A stretch of DNA of 64,000 bases from Bacteroidota bacterium (GCA_016711505.1 JADJSV010000004.1:218558-282557); one strand, 5' to 3'. Counted from the stretch's first letter, positions 1 to 9,459 are shown. A program made the numbers and translations. Notes: generated from the letters alone by a model not told the origin.

Positions 1-2
1 TT

Positions 3-215
3 TTTGATAAATGGCAAATTGGAAGTTCAATCCGTCCTGACAAAGAAGGTCAATTCAAATTTATTTCGAAACTTGTGATAAACAGAGCCTCTGTTATAGG
101 GAAGGAACTATTCAGGGTAAAAGGGTTTAATGTAATTATTGTGATTAATGAAGAATTAAAAAATAAATTTGAAACGAATAAAATAACTGGAATAAGTTTT
201 ATAAAGCTGGAATAA
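3..215 (+). CDS. C-terminal part of an Imm11-like (DUF1629-type) protein, partial
   Basis: The frame is open from the window edge to TAA at 213-215, giving about 70 residues. The tail ends in a helix-like NEELKNKFETNKITG followed by ISFIKLE. That ending (xxLKxxxExxxxTGxxFxxL) resembles the end of Imm11-type immunity proteins, which neutralise polymorphic toxins. The N-terminal part lies outside the window, so family membership rests only on this tail. The next genes are short accessory-type genes, which fits a toxin-immunity neighbourhood. No toxin gene is visible here. Function is an inference. Confidence 0.4.
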   Translation, partial: FDKWQIGSSIRPDKEGQFKFISKLVINRASVIGKELFRVKGFNVIIVINEELKNKFETNKITGISFIKLE

Positions 216-259
216 ACGATGAGTATTGATATTTCGATACATTAGCACAAAGAGATATC

Positions 260-526
260 ATGGGATATTCAAATAAAATAAAGTTTATTGACAAAAAATT
301 TAATAGATTAATTTTAAGATATAAATTACTGTGTCTTTTATGGTCAATCACTTGTCTTTCCACTGGTATTGCCTTTGTTTATGCTAATTTACATGGAGTG
401 TACCATGGACGATTTTGATATTTTTTGAAAACTAATTCTATGGGAGTGTCGATATGTGGAATATTAGTTTCTACTTTACTATCAGCAAATACCTTTATGT
501 ACAGAAGAAAATTAAGTAATACCTGA
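260..526 (+). pseudogene. Small two-helix membrane protein interrupted by an in-frame TGA
   Basis: ATG at 260 opens a frame of 52 codons to TGA at 416-418. The same frame then continues to TGA at 524-526. The first part has one hydrophobic helix (about residues 24-46, starting LCLLWSITCLSTG). The part after the stop has a second one (SICGILVSTLLSANTFMY) and a basic tail. A single 88-codon, two-helix protein is therefore likely, with TGA standing for a sense codon such as TGG (sequencing error or real nonsense mutation). No family was recognised. If the stop is real, only the first helix is made (260-418). Confidence 0.35.
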
Positions 527-584
527 AAATAAAGTTCAGGGAATAACTTGTAATTTTTGATAAAGAAAGAATCTATAAATTGTT

Positions 585-1128
585 ATGAAAAAGAAACTAG
601 TATTTAGTTGTATTTTAGTTTTACTTCTGATATCATGCAAAAACGAATGTAAGATATCAGAGAGTATCCAAACTTACCCTGAAATAAGGTTTCAGATTCA
701 TGATGGAAGCGCTAAACTCGGAATGTCGATATCAGATCTTTTACATGTTTGTAAGTTTTGCTCTGAAGAGGAATCAATTCCAATCAGGTGTCTTAACTAT
801 AAAATTTATGAAAATGCAGGAATGTCAAGATTCAAAATCAAGTTCTACATTACGAAGAAAATTATTACTTTTTAGATGGAATCTTATTTTCTTACAAAAT
901 CCAATATTTGGATAGCTTATTTTTAAATGAGACAAAAGCTGATATTAACAAGTTCCATTTCAAAGTACGTCTGAAATTTATTTAGGCGCTACTGCGGACA
1001 AATTTCAAATTCAAGACACAATACTTAAAATCAATAAGAATGTTTTTTATAGACTAAATATAGGATATAAATTTGCTAAAGAAGTTGAAGAGATATATAA
1101 ATACAGTAATCTAACTTATCCTTTTTAA
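585..1128 (+). pseudogene. Putative lipoprotein, broken by two frameshifts
   Basis: ATG at 585 starts a lipoprotein signal peptide (KKKLVFSCILVLLLISC, lipobox Cys at residue 18). The frame runs to about 820. From there the coding pattern moves one base back (reading NVKIQNQVLHYEENYYFLDG), and near 980 it moves again to a frame ending VEEIYKYSNLTYPF and TAA at 1126-1128. Two single-base deletions would rejoin one protein of about 181 residues. The product has no family I recognise; it would be anchored in the envelope. It sits in the accessory stretch left of the tRNA cluster. The breaks may be sequencing errors or real decay. Confidence 0.5.
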
Positions 1129-1252
1129 AATAATCGTTATTTTGTTTGCCAGTACAACTTTTAAACTATCCGTTCATTCTTTCAATTACCTGAATAAGAA
1201 AAAGGAGGGAGACGGATAAAGAAGATCTATATCAATATTAAAGCACAAACAA

Positions 1253-1699
1253 ATGAATCAACATATTAAGGAGATAGTTTCAGTATTGAAAACTTTTTCT
1301 ATTCCATTTAAAATTTTAGAGAATGATGAGTCACTTTTATTTTTTAATACGATAATAAATGAGTATGCTAGGAAAGAGGTTTATAAATATCCTTTATGGG
1401 AAAACCTGTCTAATTGGTGCGGCGTTGATTATCGATATTCTTGGGAATGGTTCAATCAAATTATTGAAACTAATGATTTAATATTGTTTTTTGAACCGGA
1501 AGACGACAAAAACTTTATTTTAATAGACAATGCAGTTGATTTAATTAAATTAATAAATAATTCTTATCGATTTACATTTTATATTTCAAATATAGAAGCT
1601 GAATTTCTTTATTGCTATAATGACCACGATAATTTATTAGCTTCTGGAAAAGCCATAAAATGGCTATCTAGTTATGATTTTATTATTAAAATGGAATAA
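1253..1699 (+). CDS. Hypothetical cytoplasmic protein, possible immunity-type protein
   Basis: An intact 148-residue frame starts at ATG 1253 and ends at TAA 1697-1699. It has no signal peptide or membrane helix. It is rich in Asp, Glu, Asn and aromatic residues (WCGVDYRYSWEWF, then ILFFEPEDDKNF) and looks like a compact alpha/beta protein. The acidic, aromatic composition, small size and position among short orphan genes resemble immunity proteins of polymorphic toxins. I do not recognise a specific family, so this is only suggestive. The coding stretch is visibly AT-richer than genes right of the tRNA cluster. Confidence 0.6.
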   Translation: MNQHIKEIVSVLKTFSIPFKILENDESLLFFNTIINEYARKEVYKYPLWENLSNWCGVDYRYSWEWFNQIIETNDLILFFEPEDDKNFILIDNAVDLIKLINNSYRFTFYISNIEAEFLYCYNDHDNLLASGKAIKWLSSYDFIIKME

Positions 1700-1862
1700 C
1701 TCTTTTTCAAACAAATCATAATTCAAACATTTGAATAGTCAATTATCCCTGAATACTTCTATATAAAGAAAAAAAGAAAGTAATGACCCTTAAAAAGAAA
1801 AATGAAATGAGACAAAATAGTTTGATGGAAACTTTTAAGAGCTGACAAAAGAAATATAATTA

Positions 1863-2599
1863 CTACCAACTTAATTGATCAAATCCTAGCCAATCTCTGA
1901 TTTTTTTTTGAATCTCCCGATTCTTTGGACTACCAGACTCCTCAATTTTTTCAAATAGTTGAATAAAAATAACTTCTTCTGATAACTCTTTTACAAGGAA
2001 TGCCTCCTTAAATGATAAAATTTTATCTTTACTAATTATTTTATAAAATGAAGGGCCAAACCACATTTTAAATGCTGGCATAACCCAAGTAGAGTTCACT
2101 AAAGACGATCTACCCGGATTATTCGAAATATCGATTTTCCTTTGTCCGTATTTATCTATTATAAAATGTCTTGGTTCAGCGTTAAACAAACCTCTCATTT
2201 GAAGTATGCTTTCAAATTGTTCTGATTGAGAATATCTGTAGTCCTCATCAAAATAAAACGCAGATACAAAGATGGGTGAAAAATAAAACTTTCTATCTTG
2301 TTAATATCATTTTCTAATAAATCATAGTTTTCTACAATTTGTATTGATCTGTGAGAAATCTGAACTCCACCTGTATTCATAATGCTACACAAATCAAAAT
2401 TCTTATTGCTTAAAATTATATCATCATTTGAAGACGCCTTTTCAATTTGTTTTTTATGCTTAGTTTCATTCCAATTTAAACATTTTGAAGATTTAATAAA
2501 AAAAAGCGGGTCGAATTCGACGAAATCATTATAAAATTTAATGAAATCGCTTCCATTTAAGCTACCACTTTTAAAACATATTTGTAATCCTGCTTTCAT
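1863..2599 (-). CDS. Hypothetical protein, one gene split by a one-base frameshift
   Basis: Two minus-strand frames (2195-2599 and 1863-2198) overlap by four bases. Reading the second frame upstream of its ATG gives sensible acidic sequence (FDEDYRYSQSEQFESILQM) that continues the first frame after HPSLYLRF. One base is therefore missing near 2245, beside a T-run on the coding strand. The joined product would be about 245 residues, soluble, with no signal peptide and no family I recognise. Alternatively, the two frames could be separate genes coupled through the ATGA overlap, but the coding character of the extended second frame argues against it. Confidence 0.5.
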
Positions 2600-2740
2600 A
2601 AAATTTTACTTAATTTCAAATATATCAACTATAACTTTATGCTTAAATTAAGTTTGATTTGGATTGGGGTATGTATGCACATTGTATGCACGTTAAAAAT
2701 TGGCATGTTCTGAAAATAGTATAACTTATTGAAAATTAAG

Positions 2741-2814
2741 TGATCCCGACGAGGATCGAACTCATAACCTACTGCTTAGAAGGCAGTTGCTCTATCCAAT
2801 TGAGCTACGGAATC
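2741..2814 (-). tRNA. tRNA-Arg (anticodon TCT)
   Basis: The minus strand from 2814 folds as a cloverleaf. The acceptor GATTCCG pairs with CGGGATC with one G-T pair. The anticodon arm is ACTGC-CTTCTAA-GCAGT, so the anticodon is TCT. The T arm contains GAGTTCGATCCTC. CCA is not encoded. It is the leftmost member of a Ser-Pro-Arg cluster. Its 3' end borders the AT-rich accessory stretch. Confidence 0.93.
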
Positions 2815-2916
2815 AGAAGAAGTTGAAAGTGTGAGTGTGGAGTTGGAGTGTGTTGGCGAGCTTTCAACGAAATGCTAAAACATATACAGACTCTCACTCT
2901 GGTCACTCTGAATAAG

Positions 2917-2991
2917 TCGGGGTGGCAGGATTCGAACCTGCGACCTCATAGTCCCAAACCATGCGCGATAACCGGACTACGCTACACCCCG
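2917..2991 (-). tRNA. tRNA-Pro (anticodon TGG)
   Basis: The minus strand from 2991 starts CGGGGTG, which pairs with the 3' CACCCCG. The anticodon loop TTTGGGA gives anticodon TGG. The T loop GGTTCGAATCC is intact. CCA is not encoded. It is the middle gene of the tRNA cluster. Confidence 0.93.
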
Positions 2992-3030
2992 AAACTAATT
3001 TTTACTGCTTGCAACATTTGAACTGAAGCG

Positions 3031-3116
3031 CGGTGAGGAGGGATTCGAACCCTCAGTACCGTTTCCAGTACGACAGTTTAGCAAACTGTTCCTTTCGGCC
3101 ACTCAGGCACCTCACC
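3031..3116 (-). tRNA. tRNA-Ser (anticodon GCT)
   Basis: An 86-nt class II tRNA on the minus strand. The acceptor GGTGAGG pairs with CCTCACC. The anticodon arm ACAGT-TTGCTAA-ACTGT gives anticodon GCT. A long variable arm (CGTACTGGAAACGGTAC) is present, as expected for Ser. CCA is not encoded. It is first in the direction of transcription. Confidence 0.94.
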
Positions 3117-3284
3117 GTAATGCAAGGGCGGCAAAGATAGAATATTGTCCTTTTTCTGCAAATAAAAAGAACTTATTTAAGTGCGTTTGTTTCAGTTATA
3201 TACGAATATTTTAATTTGTTTCCTTTTAGTATGGGCCTCCTAAAACGCCGTTTTTGTCTTTTTACTTGAGGGAAAGTTTATGGA

Positions 3285-3427
3285 TTAATATTCCCGCAGA
3301 TTGCGCAGATTGCGCAGAAAATCCGCAGAGATCTCTGCGAGATCGAAAATAGATATCGGAACGACTTCATAAAAAAAATTCTGCGGCTATTCTGCGTATT
3401 CTGCGCAACTCTGCGGGAAATAAAATC
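3285..3427. repeat. Long inverted repeat built of TTGCGCAGA words
   Basis: The left arm (about 3285-3332: tattcccgcagattgcgc and onward) is mirrored by the right arm (about 3382-3427, ending ctctgcgggaaata). The arms contain two to three repeats of the word TTGCGCAGA or its reverse. The loop holds a smaller palindrome, GATCTCTGCGAGATC. No open reading frame covers it. It resembles dispersed CGCAGATT repeats of Bacteroidota and could fold as a very stable hairpin. Confidence 0.7.
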
Positions 3428-3500
3428 CCGTTGCAATACTTTCAACCTCTAAATCAACTAGAATCTCGAATTACAAATGAACTAATGATATTACGTAATC

Positions 3501-3575
3501 ATGTGCGACCTCTTCGAGGTCGGGTGCCGTGGGGGATATTGTTTTCTACAAATGTGCGACCCCTTCAGGGTCGGC
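3501..3575. repeat. Two copies of a GTGCGACC hairpin repeat
   Basis: Two related short palindromes occur about 51 bp apart: GACCTC-TTCG-GAGGTC-like at 3507-3522 and GACCC-CTTCA-GGGTC at 3558-3572. Both are preceded by TGTGC and followed by GG-rich sequence. Compensatory differences (CTC/GAG against CCC/GGG) keep the pairing. They look like copies of a small dispersed palindromic element. Confidence 0.6.
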
Positions 3576-3664
3576 AGTCCGGGAAATTTTAGACTGCTTT
3601 GGTTTCTCGATTAGCTGTTAAATTTTCAGGCGCTGGTTTTCATGTTTACAAAGGTAAAGGCGCT

Positions 3665-3890
3665 TGCATACAACGTGGACTGATAATAAAATCTTATAAT
3701 TCACATTATTGTGCCACATGGCAATTTTAAAAATTTATAATCGCGCTTTGTTCCGATCATCTGCCACGTGGACTGATAATTAAAAATAAAACCCGATCTT
3801 ATATTTCGTCACATTGTTCCGCTAATCTGCCAGGTGGACTGATAATTAAAATAAAACCCGATCTTATAATTCGTCACATTATTTCGCTCA
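3665..3890. repeat. Three degenerate tandem copies overlapping the end of the M23 gene
   Basis: Units of about 65-95 bp share the string GTGGACTGATAATTAAAA, then ACCCGATCTTATAATTCGTCACATT. The copies begin near 3665 (most diverged), 3760 and 3826. The third copy contains the last codons of the minus-strand M23 gene, so the array is partial duplication of a gene 3' end. Confidence 0.65.
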
Positions 3891-5315
3891 TCAGTCACTG
3901 TCAGTTCAACCTGATGTTCTTTGTTTTCCATAAACGGTGAAACATCGCACTGCAACATTCCTGTCTTTCTGTCGAACTCAAACAACATCCATTTGCCATC
4001 AACTTTTCCTGAATAGGATTTGATCTTTGATAAATTGTCTTTCGCTATGAATTGAATTACTGCGCCGCGATAGGAATTCATATCTGCAGGAACATAATCT
4101 TTTACAACTACAGGTGGAGTAGTGTCAAGCACAGTTGTATAGTCTCCGAAAACTGAAACCTGAGTGGAAACAAATTTATTATTCCAGTTACCGCCGACCT
4201 TTTAATGTTCCGTCTCTCTGGATCTCTGCGACAACTGCTTTCGACATCAGTGAATCTGCTAAAACTGTTTCCGGTTTTATTCCTACAGTGATCGGAACAT
4301 TCAATGCTTCATACCAGTTACCGACACGATATGTATTCGACAAGTACTGCGGACTTTTAATTTCCATGTCTGTATAATACAAATCCTGATATACTGCATT
4401 CGCCGGAATAGCAACATCGAGTTTCGATTTGTGAATGGCAACTCCTTTGGCATTGGTCACTAACATTGCATCAGCAGGGTGTGCCTGGTACTGATATTGA
4501 TTCAATGTCGGATAAACGACTACAGGAAATTCTATCTGCGATTTATTGCCATGAATAAATTCCCAATACAGCCTGTGAATTATCGATACGGTCTGTTGCA
4601 CCAACTCCGAAACTAACGTAACCAAATGCCTGAACAATATCAGTAGTATTCAACATTAAAATTCCATCTACATTTTGTGTTTCATATACAACTGAACTGT
4701 CTGTCTTATTTACAATTCCTGCTTCCATCGTCGGATAGATGCGGATACATTTTAATTCAGGTGCCAGTCCATCGAAAACATGTAAGCCAAATAAAAACGG
4801 ATTAATCGGCTCTTCAGTCTGCTCATCACGAATTTCAAAATGTAAATGCGGACCTTCAGCACTTCCTGATGCACCACTATATGCAATCACTTCGTCCTGT
4901 TTTACAACAAAGTCTTTAGGTTTTAGATTTACATCCAGTTCGAAAACTTGTTTCTCATATTGAATTTTCCGGATGTATTCATTAACAGGTTGAGTGAATT
5001 TTTGCAAATGACCATATACCGTTACATATCCATTCGGATGTGTGATGTACAATGCTTTCCATATCCGTCAGCCGAAATTTTGATTCGTGAAATATATCCT
5101 GCAGCCGATGCCGAAACCGGACGGCCTTCCATTTCTTCAGTTCCCAGATCCAGTCCGGAGTGAAAGTGATTATCACGGATCTCTCCAAAAGTTCCCACAA
5201 TAGTGACCGGGGTATCAATTGGCCAGTGGAAATAATTTTGCGGGTAATTCTGCGCTTGTGAAGTGGCAAAAAAGAACAATAACAGGAAAACGGGCAATAA
5301 CTGACTTTTTCTCAT
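3809..5315 (-). CDS. Secreted M23-family metallopeptidase, broken by three frameshifts
   Basis: This is a zinc endopeptidase of the LytM/M23 type, expected to cut peptidoglycan cross-bridges in the periplasm. The start MRKSQLLPVFLLLFF (ATG 5313-5315) gives a signal peptide. The first zinc ligands lie in NHFHSGLDLG and the HxH motif in GPHLHFEIRD. Family members in Bacteroidota have this size (about 500 residues) with a long beta-rich C-terminal part. Reading needs one base added near 5053 (GYGKALYITHPNGY) and one removed near 4560 and near 4170. All conserved blocks are present, so sequencing errors are likelier than decay. The stop lies inside the tandem repeat array. An in-frame ATG seven codons upstream (5336) is possible but less signal-like. 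Confidence 0.82.
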
Positions 5316-5602
5316 TTTTCGTGGATTTACATGCAAAGAAAATAAATTCCCGTGAAGAGGCTAATTAAACCCCAAAAAGAAAGGACCGCCGGCTTTTACC
5401 CCGACGGCCCACCACACGAAAAACATGAACACAAAAACTATATAAATGAACGATTTTAAGTTCAGGTATATTCTTTCTTTTAATTGGAGAATTACTTTGG
5501 TTTGACAAAGTTTAACAGTGATTAACAAAAGCTCTTACATATGGAATTTCAATATTCTGTTTTACTACTGTTTTCGATTCTTAAAGGCACATTTAGATTT
5601 TT

Positions 5603-5857
5603 TTATCTTTTACCGTAGTAGAACTTCAGACCCAGAATAGATGAATTTACGATGAGCGAGAAGCTATTGGTTATCAGAATAGGGAGGTCGTCTTTGAGTA
5701 TTCCATACCAGATCCAGAAGCAAAATCCTGCTATCAATATGATCAGCATGAATGCAGAAAGATCTGTGGGTTTCTTTTCTTTTATGATTTTGATCAATTG
5801 AGGCAAGGAAGCGATTGCAGTTAGAATACCTGCAAGCAGACCTATTGTGTTTTGCAT
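5603..5857 (-). CDS. SemiSWEET family transporter (MtN3/PQ-loop protein)
   Basis: A small inner-membrane protein of 84 residues with three helices (about 4-22, 35-54 and 60-78). Helix 1 carries the PQ-loop motif LPQLIKIIKEKKPTDLS. Single three-helix units of this length are the bacterial SemiSWEET form, which dimerises to move small sugars through the membrane by alternating access. ATG at 5855-5857 gives the usual short N-terminus. It stands alone between the M23 gene and a divergent gene. The substrate cannot be read from the sequence. Confidence 0.85.
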   Translation of the reverse strand: MQNTIGLLAGILTAIASLPQLIKIIKEKKPTDLSAFMLIILIAGFCFWIWYGILKDDLPILITNSFSLIVNSSILGLKFYYGKR

Positions 5858-5966
5858 GCTCTGCTCAATAAAATATCATTCCTTTTAGGTGAATAGAAGA
5901 GACGGATTGTAACAGGAATTCAACAATCCAACGAAAATTTCTACCTTCGCGCAACAATAAAAAACT

Positions 5967-6503
5967 ATGTCAACAATTTCATTAGGGATCGGGTCCAGAG
6001 TACGCCATCCACAATTTGGTGAAGGTGTAATTATTCAGATCAAACCGGAAGAGTATATGGTTACTTTCATGCAACATGGTATGCGTGAAATTGACCGGAC
6101 ATTTGATCAGTTTGAAATTATCGATGCAAATGATGCCGATAATGATCTGGTAAGTCTGGCCGATATAGAAGTGTTGCTTGTAAACACTCTTCGAAAGTAC
6201 TCAGACCTCCAGGAAAGAGTAGAAATGGGACAGAAATGGACCGGCGGAACGATGATCCTTAAACCGGGAGATTCATCACTGAAATCCAAAGAAGTTCCGA
6301 TCGAAACCTTCTTCAGTAAGATAGTCATGCTTCGTGACCGACTCAGAGTATTAGAACAAAGAGTGAACAGTCACGAAAAACTTACCGACGAAGATAAAGT
6401 CAATATGCAGCAATATATCACCCGTTGTTATGGTTCATTGACAACTTTCAATGTATTGTTCCGTTTCCAAACTGATCATTTCACCGGAGAAGCAAGTAAA
6501 TAA
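5967..6503 (+). CDS. Conserved Bacteroidota protein with an N-terminal Tudor-like module
   Basis: A 178-residue soluble protein. Residues 8-45 (GSRVRHPQFGEGVIIQI) match the small beta-barrel (Tudor-like) motif found at the end of UvrD-type helicases and in CarD-like domains, which bind protein or nucleic acid. The rest is predicted helical (EVLLVNTLRKYSDLQERVEMG, and a helix pair around 110-150). Members of this kind recur in Bacteroidota without known function. The start is ATG 5967, right after a TACCTTCG box. It precedes the ABC-F gene on the same strand, separated by a CTTCATTTC word repeat. Confidence 0.75.
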   Translation: MSTISLGIGSRVRHPQFGEGVIIQIKPEEYMVTFMQHGMREIDRTFDQFEIIDANDADNDLVSLADIEVLLVNTLRKYSDLQERVEMGQKWTGGTMILKPGDSSLKSKEVPIETFFSKIVMLRDRLRVLEQRVNSHEKLTDEDKVNMQQYITRCYGSLTTFNVLFRFQTDHFTGEASK

Positions 6504-6514
6504 GTAAGTAAAAA

Positions 6515-6600
6515 AAAACGCTAATTATACTTCATTTCACTTCATTCCACTTCATTTTACTTCATTCCTTTCATACCCTTCATTCCTTTCATTCAAGAAA
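6515..6600. repeat. Degenerate CTTCATTTCA word repeat
   Basis: About eight imperfect copies of a 10-11 bp word (cttcatttca, cttcattcca, cttcatttta, cttcattcct) fill the gap between two same-strand genes. No inverted partner is seen. It is one of many word-repeat gaps in this window. Confidence 0.6.
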
Positions 6601-6603
6601 ATC

Positions 6604-8498
6604 ATGAATCTCCTCTCAATCGAGAATCTCTCAAAGTCATATGGAGATAAAATACTGTTTGATAATATTAGTTTTGGAATATCGAAGGGCGAAAAGGTTG
6701 CTTTGATTGCAAGAAACGGCGCGGGAAAAAGTACGTTGCTAAAAATTATTGCAGGAAAAGAAACTCCGGATAGCGGACTTGTTACTTTTAGAAAAGACAT
6801 CAATGTGGAATTCCTCGAGCAGGAACCATATATGGATAATACAAAAACTGTTCTTGAAGTTATTTTTGATGTTGATAATCCATCGGTGCAACTGATGCGT
6901 GATTATGAACTGATGCTTGAAAAAGATCAGTTGAATCATACTCCAGAAACTGCACGTGAACTTGAAAGATTGTCGGGATTGATCAGTGATGCAAATGCAT
7001 GGGATTATGAGTGCGTGTGCGACAGGTATTGTCGCGATTGAATATTCATAACCTCGATCAACCGATCCGACAGTTGTCGGGTGGACAGAAAAAAAGAATT
7101 GCTCTTGCAAAGGCATTGATCGATCCGGCTGATATACTCATCATGGATGAGCCAACGAATCACCTGGACGTTGAAATGGTGGAATGGCTTGAAGATTTTC
7201 TGACGCGTTCGCAGTTGTCGCTTATACTTGTAACTCACGACAGATATTTTCTTGAGAACATTACGGATAAGATCATTGAGATGGAGAATGGAAACATTTA
7301 TTCATACGAAGGAAATTATTCTTATTTCTTAGAAAAGAAAGAAGAACGTGAATTCAATGAGACTCGTGAACGTGATAAGGCACGCAACATTATGCGCACA
7401 GAATTGGAATGGATGCGCAGAATGCCAAAGGCAAGAGGCACAAAATCAAAAGCACGTATCGATTCATTTTATGAATTGAAGAATAAAGCAGCAGGAAAAA
7501 AAGCAGAAGGTAAAATGGAACTCGATGTGAAAATGAATCGCATCGGAGGTAAAGTTATTGAACTGAAAAAAGTTTATAAAGGATTTGATAATCTTCCGAT
7601 CTTACAAGGTTTCGATTATACTTTTAAAACCGGAGAACGAATTGGGATAGTCGGAAAGAATGGTGCAGGGAAGTCAACTTTTTTGAATTTGCTCGTCGGA
7701 CTTGAACAACCTGATTCAGGAAAGATCAATGTCGGGGAAACGATCGTGTTCGGATATTATTCGCAGCAAGGCCTGGAAGTGAAAGAAGATAAGCGTGTGA
7801 TTGAAGTTGTAAAGGAACATGCAGAAGTCATTCAGTTGAGTGACGGATCAAAAGTTTCTGCCGGACAATTTTTGCAGTTGTTTCAGTTTCCACCTGAAGT
7901 TCAATACACATATGTCAGTAAACTCAGTGGTGGCGAAAGAAGACGTTTGCATTTGCTTACTGTGTTGATCAAGAATCCTAACTTTTTAATTCTTGATGAA
8001 CCTACAAATGATCTTGATCTTTTAACATTGGGAATTCTTGAAGAGTTTCTGATGAATTACACCGGATGTTTATTAGTTGTTTCCCATGACCGGTATTTTA
8101 TGGATAAGCTTGTTGACCATCTTTTTATTTTTGAAGGCGAAGGAAAGATCCGTGATTACAATGGCTGCTATTCAGAATACAGAATGGCTGAAGATGAGAA
8201 AGAAAAAATCTCGCTAAAACCTAAACCGAAAAATCAGGAACCATCATTTGATGAAACTAAGAAAACTGAAGTTTCAAATAAGAAGAAGATGACGTTCAAA
8301 GAGAAATTTGAACTTGAAACTATTGAAAAGCAATTGTCACATCTCGAAACAGAAAAGGATGAGTTGACAAAAAAACTAAGTAGTGGTGGAGGAAGTCATA
8401 CTGAATTGGTGGAATGGGCCAACAGGATGGAAGTTATACTTAAGGAAATTGACGAGAAATCACTTCGTTGGCTTGAACTTTCAGAAATAGCCGGTTAA
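6604..8498 (+). CDS. ABC-F family ATPase (Uup/EttA-like), one frameshift
   Basis: A soluble protein with two ABC ATPase domains and no membrane part, the ABC-F type that acts on ribosomes. Domain 1 has Walker A ARNGAGKST and signature LSGGQKKR with ILIMDEPTNHLD. Domain 2 has GKNGAGKST and LSGGERRR with FLILDEPTNDLD. A linker rich in Arg/Lys sits between them, and a C-terminal coiled coil (KEKFELETIEKQLSHLE) is typical of Uup. One base is missing near 7010 (gat tat ga- gtg cgt). Restoring it gives 631 residues, the normal length. Uup-like proteins are linked to ribosome function and to DNA branch processing; I favour Uup because of the coiled coil. Confidence 0.9.
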
Positions 8499-8569
8499 AA
8501 GAAAGCTACAGTTTTTCATTTAATCTATTGCAATTCAATTAAATACGGAAATTTTTAATATTTTATTTG

Positions 8570-8613
8570 CGAAGCCGATTAGTTGCACATATATTTGCAA
8601 CCGATTGGCTTCG
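8570..8613. promoter_or_regulatory. 18-bp inverted repeat, likely operator of the ArsR-type gene
   Basis: CGAAGCCGATTAGTTGCA is followed by CATATAT and then TGCAACCGATTGGCTTCG, an inverted repeat with two mismatched positions per arm. It ends 16 bp before the ATG at 8630. The GTTGCA...TGCAAC core is the size bound by dimeric winged-helix ArsR regulators. It probably mediates autoregulation of the three-gene operon. Confidence 0.7.
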
Positions 8614-8629
8614 TAATTATAAAAAGAAA

Positions 8630-8953
8630 ATGAGAAGAGATATATTTCAGGCAATAGCAGATCCAACGCGTCGGGCAATCATTGCATTGATTGCAATTCA
8701 TGCTATGACACCAAATGCAATATCGGAGCGTTTTGATATTACCAGACAATCAGTTTCAAAGCATTTGCGGATTTTAACAGAATGTCAACTCTTGAAAAAA
8801 GAACAACAGGGCAGAGAAATTTATTATCAACTTGATATTAAACAAATGAAAGAAATTGATAAGTGGCTGGAACAATTCAGAAAGATCTGGGAAGACCGGT
8901 ACAGTCAACTCGATGATCTATTACTCAACATAAAAAACAAAACTAAAAAATGA
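8630..8953 (+). CDS. ArsR/SmtB-family winged-helix repressor
   Basis: A 107-residue DNA-binding protein. It starts MRRDIFQAIADPTRRAII, the usual N-terminus of the SRPBCC-linked ArsR group, so ATG 8630 was chosen over the longer frame from 8567, which would run through the operator palindrome. The recognition helix region is ISERFDITRQSVSKHLRIL (about residues 33-51). No metal-binding ELCVCDL-type Cys motif is present, so it is not a classical metal sensor. It overlaps the next gene by ATGA, so the two are translationally coupled. It likely represses its own operon through the inverted repeat just upstream. Confidence 0.9.
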   Translation: MRRDIFQAIADPTRRAIIALIAIHAMTPNAISERFDITRQSVSKHLRILTECQLLKKEQQGREIYYQLDIKQMKEIDKWLEQFRKIWEDRYSQLDDLLLNIKNKTKK

Positions 8954-9459
8954 AAAACAATTTGCTGTTCGACTTTATAGTTGATAAAGAAAAAAATACG
9001 TTGACGATGAGAAGAGAGTTTCTTGCAAATCGTCAGCTCGTCTGGGATGCACATACTAAAAGTGAACTGCTTAATCAGTGGTTTGCGCCAAAACCATTAA
9101 CAACGAAAACCAAGGTAATGGATTTCAAAGAAGGTGGGAGTTGGGTCTATGCAATGGTAGAACCTAAGGGAAAAGAATATTGGGGTCGTATGGATTACGA
9201 AAAGATCAAGCCGATAGAATTCTATTCAGGTCTGGATGCCTTTTGCGATGAAAACGGTAACCGAAATCCTGATCTTCCTCGTGCAAAGTGGAATGTATAT
9301 TTCAAAGAACATTCTGAGAACACAATTGTAGAAACGCTTATTCAATATGAATCACTTTCAGATCTTGAAACAATTATTAAGATGGGTATGAAGGAAGGTA
9401 TCACATCGACATTTGAAAGTCTGGATGAACTGTTATTAACACTAAAAAAAAAAACCTAA
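8950..9459 (+). CDS. SRPBCC domain protein (AHSA1-like)
   Basis: A soluble 169-residue protein of the START/Bet v 1-like SRPBCC fold (Aha1 C-terminal-like branch). The typical opening is visible: REFLANRQLVWDAHTKSELLNQWF, then a beta-rich middle (KEGGSWVYAMVEPKG) and a closing long helix (GITSTFESLDELLLTLK). Such proteins form a hydrophobic pocket, and the ligand is usually unknown. Start ATG 8950 overlaps the ArsR stop. Co-transcription with an ArsR regulator and a second SRPBCC protein is a common bacterial arrangement whose inducer is mostly undetermined. Confidence 0.88.
   Translation: MKNNLLFDFIVDKEKNTLTMRREFLANRQLVWDAHTKSELLNQWFAPKPLTTKTKVMDFKEGGSWVYAMVEPKGKEYWGRMDYEKIKPIEFYSGLDAFCDENGNRNPDLPRAKWNVYFKEHSENTIVETLIQYESLSDLETIIKMGMKEGITSTFESLDELLLTLKKKT

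Larger units (their letters stand above)
3117..3808. other. Gene-free region between the tRNA cluster and the M23 gene
   Basis: About 690 bp without a credible gene. It holds, in order, the tRNA-Ser upstream sequence, the TTGCGCAGA inverted repeat, two GTGCGACC hairpins and the first two tandem copies of the M23 3' end. I see no RNA gene or promoter that I can defend beyond these repeats. Confidence 0.6.

Noticed and set aside
260..526. TGA at 416 as a selenocysteine codon
   Set aside because: No downstream SECIS-like hairpin or selA/selB is visible, and the context shows a small two-helix protein. The TGA is more simply a sequencing error or nonsense change.
585..2599. Alternative genetic code (stops read as sense)
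   Set aside because: Breaks are almost all frameshifts, not one codon, and intact long genes such as the 2272-residue protease use normal stops and no in-frame TGA, TAG or TAA.
3501..3575. Small RNA or riboswitch in the GTGCGACC hairpins
   Set aside because: Two short palindromes with compensatory differences fit dispersed repeats; no promoter, terminator or downstream gene in a suitable position supports an RNA.
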